Of a stretch of DNA of 39,660 nucleotides, positions 39,441 through 39,660 are shown one piece after another. The stretch is taken from contig CAJUIO010000023.1 in assembly GCA_910586025.1 (NCBI GenBank), positions 1 to 39,660 on the forward strand. The letters are read 5' to 3'. Origin of the DNA: an uncultured Lachnospiraceae bacterium. Its GTDB lineage: Bacteria; Bacillota; Clostridia; Lachnospirales; Lachnospiraceae. Positions within the stretch are counted from its first letter, which is position 1. Each line of letters opens with the position of its first letter. The notes beneath the pieces were generated by a model. It did not search any database, had not been told where the DNA came from, and saw nothing but the letters and a program-made list of their open reading frames with translations. The translations under genes and the position numbers were made by a program.

Positions 39441-39660
39441 ATGAAAAAGAAACTTCTTGCAGTTCTGTTGGCAGCGGCTATGACAGCAAGCCTTGCAGCT
39501 TGCGGCGGCAAATCCGACACGCCATCAGACACCGGCACACCCGCAGCGGATGACAGCTCTGCGGCAGACGACACATCATCAAATGATGAGGCAACCGATA
39601 ATACGGTATCTGACGATACCGAAGTATCTGACGATACCGAAGTATCTGACGATACCGAAG
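39441..39660 (+). CDS. CUT1 substrate-binding lipoprotein, 5' part only
   Basis: 73 codons, cut by the window edge. Residues 1-20 form a lipoprotein signal peptide with lipobox LAAC; C21 is the expected lipidated residue. The mature start is a low-complexity S/T/D/A-rich spacer, ending in VSDDTE repeats. GTGGAGG lies 8 nt before the ATG. Position after the two permeases identifies it as the sugar-binding protein of the importer; the binding domain itself lies outside the window. Confidence 0.88.
   Translation, partial: MKKKLLAVLLAAAMTASLAACGGKSDTPSDTGTPAADDSSAADDTSSNDEATDNTVSDDTEVSDDTEVSDDTE
39606..39659 (+). repeat. Three perfect 18-bp tandem repeats (VSDDTE)
   Basis: GTATCTGACGATACCGAA at 39606-39623, 39624-39641 and 39642-39659, all identical and in frame. 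The array reaches the window edge and may continue. Confidence 0.95.

Noticed and set aside
39606..39659. CRISPR-like array
   Set aside because: The repeats are contiguous without spacers and in frame with a lipoprotein gene.

Overview
The window looks like a chromosomal segment of an anaerobic, gut-type Lachnospiraceae (Bacillota, Clostridia). Supporting signs are a T-box leader in front of metG, a large Gram-positive SRP RNA with an Alu domain, an oxygen-sensitive class III ribonucleotide reductase (nrdDG), GGAGG-type ribosome binding sites with frequent TTG/GTG starts, near-consensus sigma-A promoters, a YesL/DUF624 protein next to an MsmK-type ATPase, and many ABC importers with lipoprotein binding proteins. 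No tRNA, CRISPR array, prophage or insertion sequence was found.

Layout. 1-3921: the 5' end of a Nim-like flavoprotein, a divergent MNT/HEPN pair (type VII toxin-antitoxin architecture), a GNAT enzyme, a DUF2130 coiled-coil protein and an esterase-like hydrolase. 3922-7784: T-box-controlled metG, then a lysophospholipase-like hydrolase and a small secreted protein. 7860-10175: a D-2-hydroxyacid dehydrogenase, a GNAT enzyme and a YesL-family membrane protein. 10383-13726: ugpC/msmK (ATPase for carbohydrate importers), a CdaR/PucR-type regulator and a DUF6128-like protein. 13727-15942: SRP RNA (minus), tadA and a MATE exporter. 16067-18112: a YtrA-type repressor with an ABC ATPase and permease behind a 9-bp-arm dyad. 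18093-22891: a Crp/Fnr regulator divergent from nrdD-nrdG and a SEC-C protein; the shared region carries a NrdR-box-like palindrome pair. 23005-31132: a small membrane protein and a complete peptide-type (Opp/Dpp) importer in the order SBP-B-C-D-F. 31234-35310: a heterodimeric ABC exporter behind a roughly 375-nt structured leader with two terminators. 35374-37340: a stand-alone tyrosine recombinase and a LacI-family regulator flanked by two inverted copies of a TGTACA-centred dyad. 37470-39660: a CUT1 carbohydrate importer (two permeases and the start of the binding protein, with three 18-bp tandem repeats) running off the window.

How the parts work together. The CUT1 importer has no ATPase in its visible genes, and the only carbohydrate-importer ATPase in the window is ugpC, so UgpC probably energises it. 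The LacI regulator is divergent from the CUT1 permeases and a perfect GAAACCGGTTTC operator lies between them. NrdD and NrdG supply dNTPs without oxygen.

Most promising for something new: the structured leader of the ABC exporter; the repeat-containing extracytoplasmic insert in the OppC-type permease, paired with an enlarged binding protein; and the recombinase / LacI / inverted-dyad arrangement. These are inferences from sequence reading alone. No database search or folding program was run.
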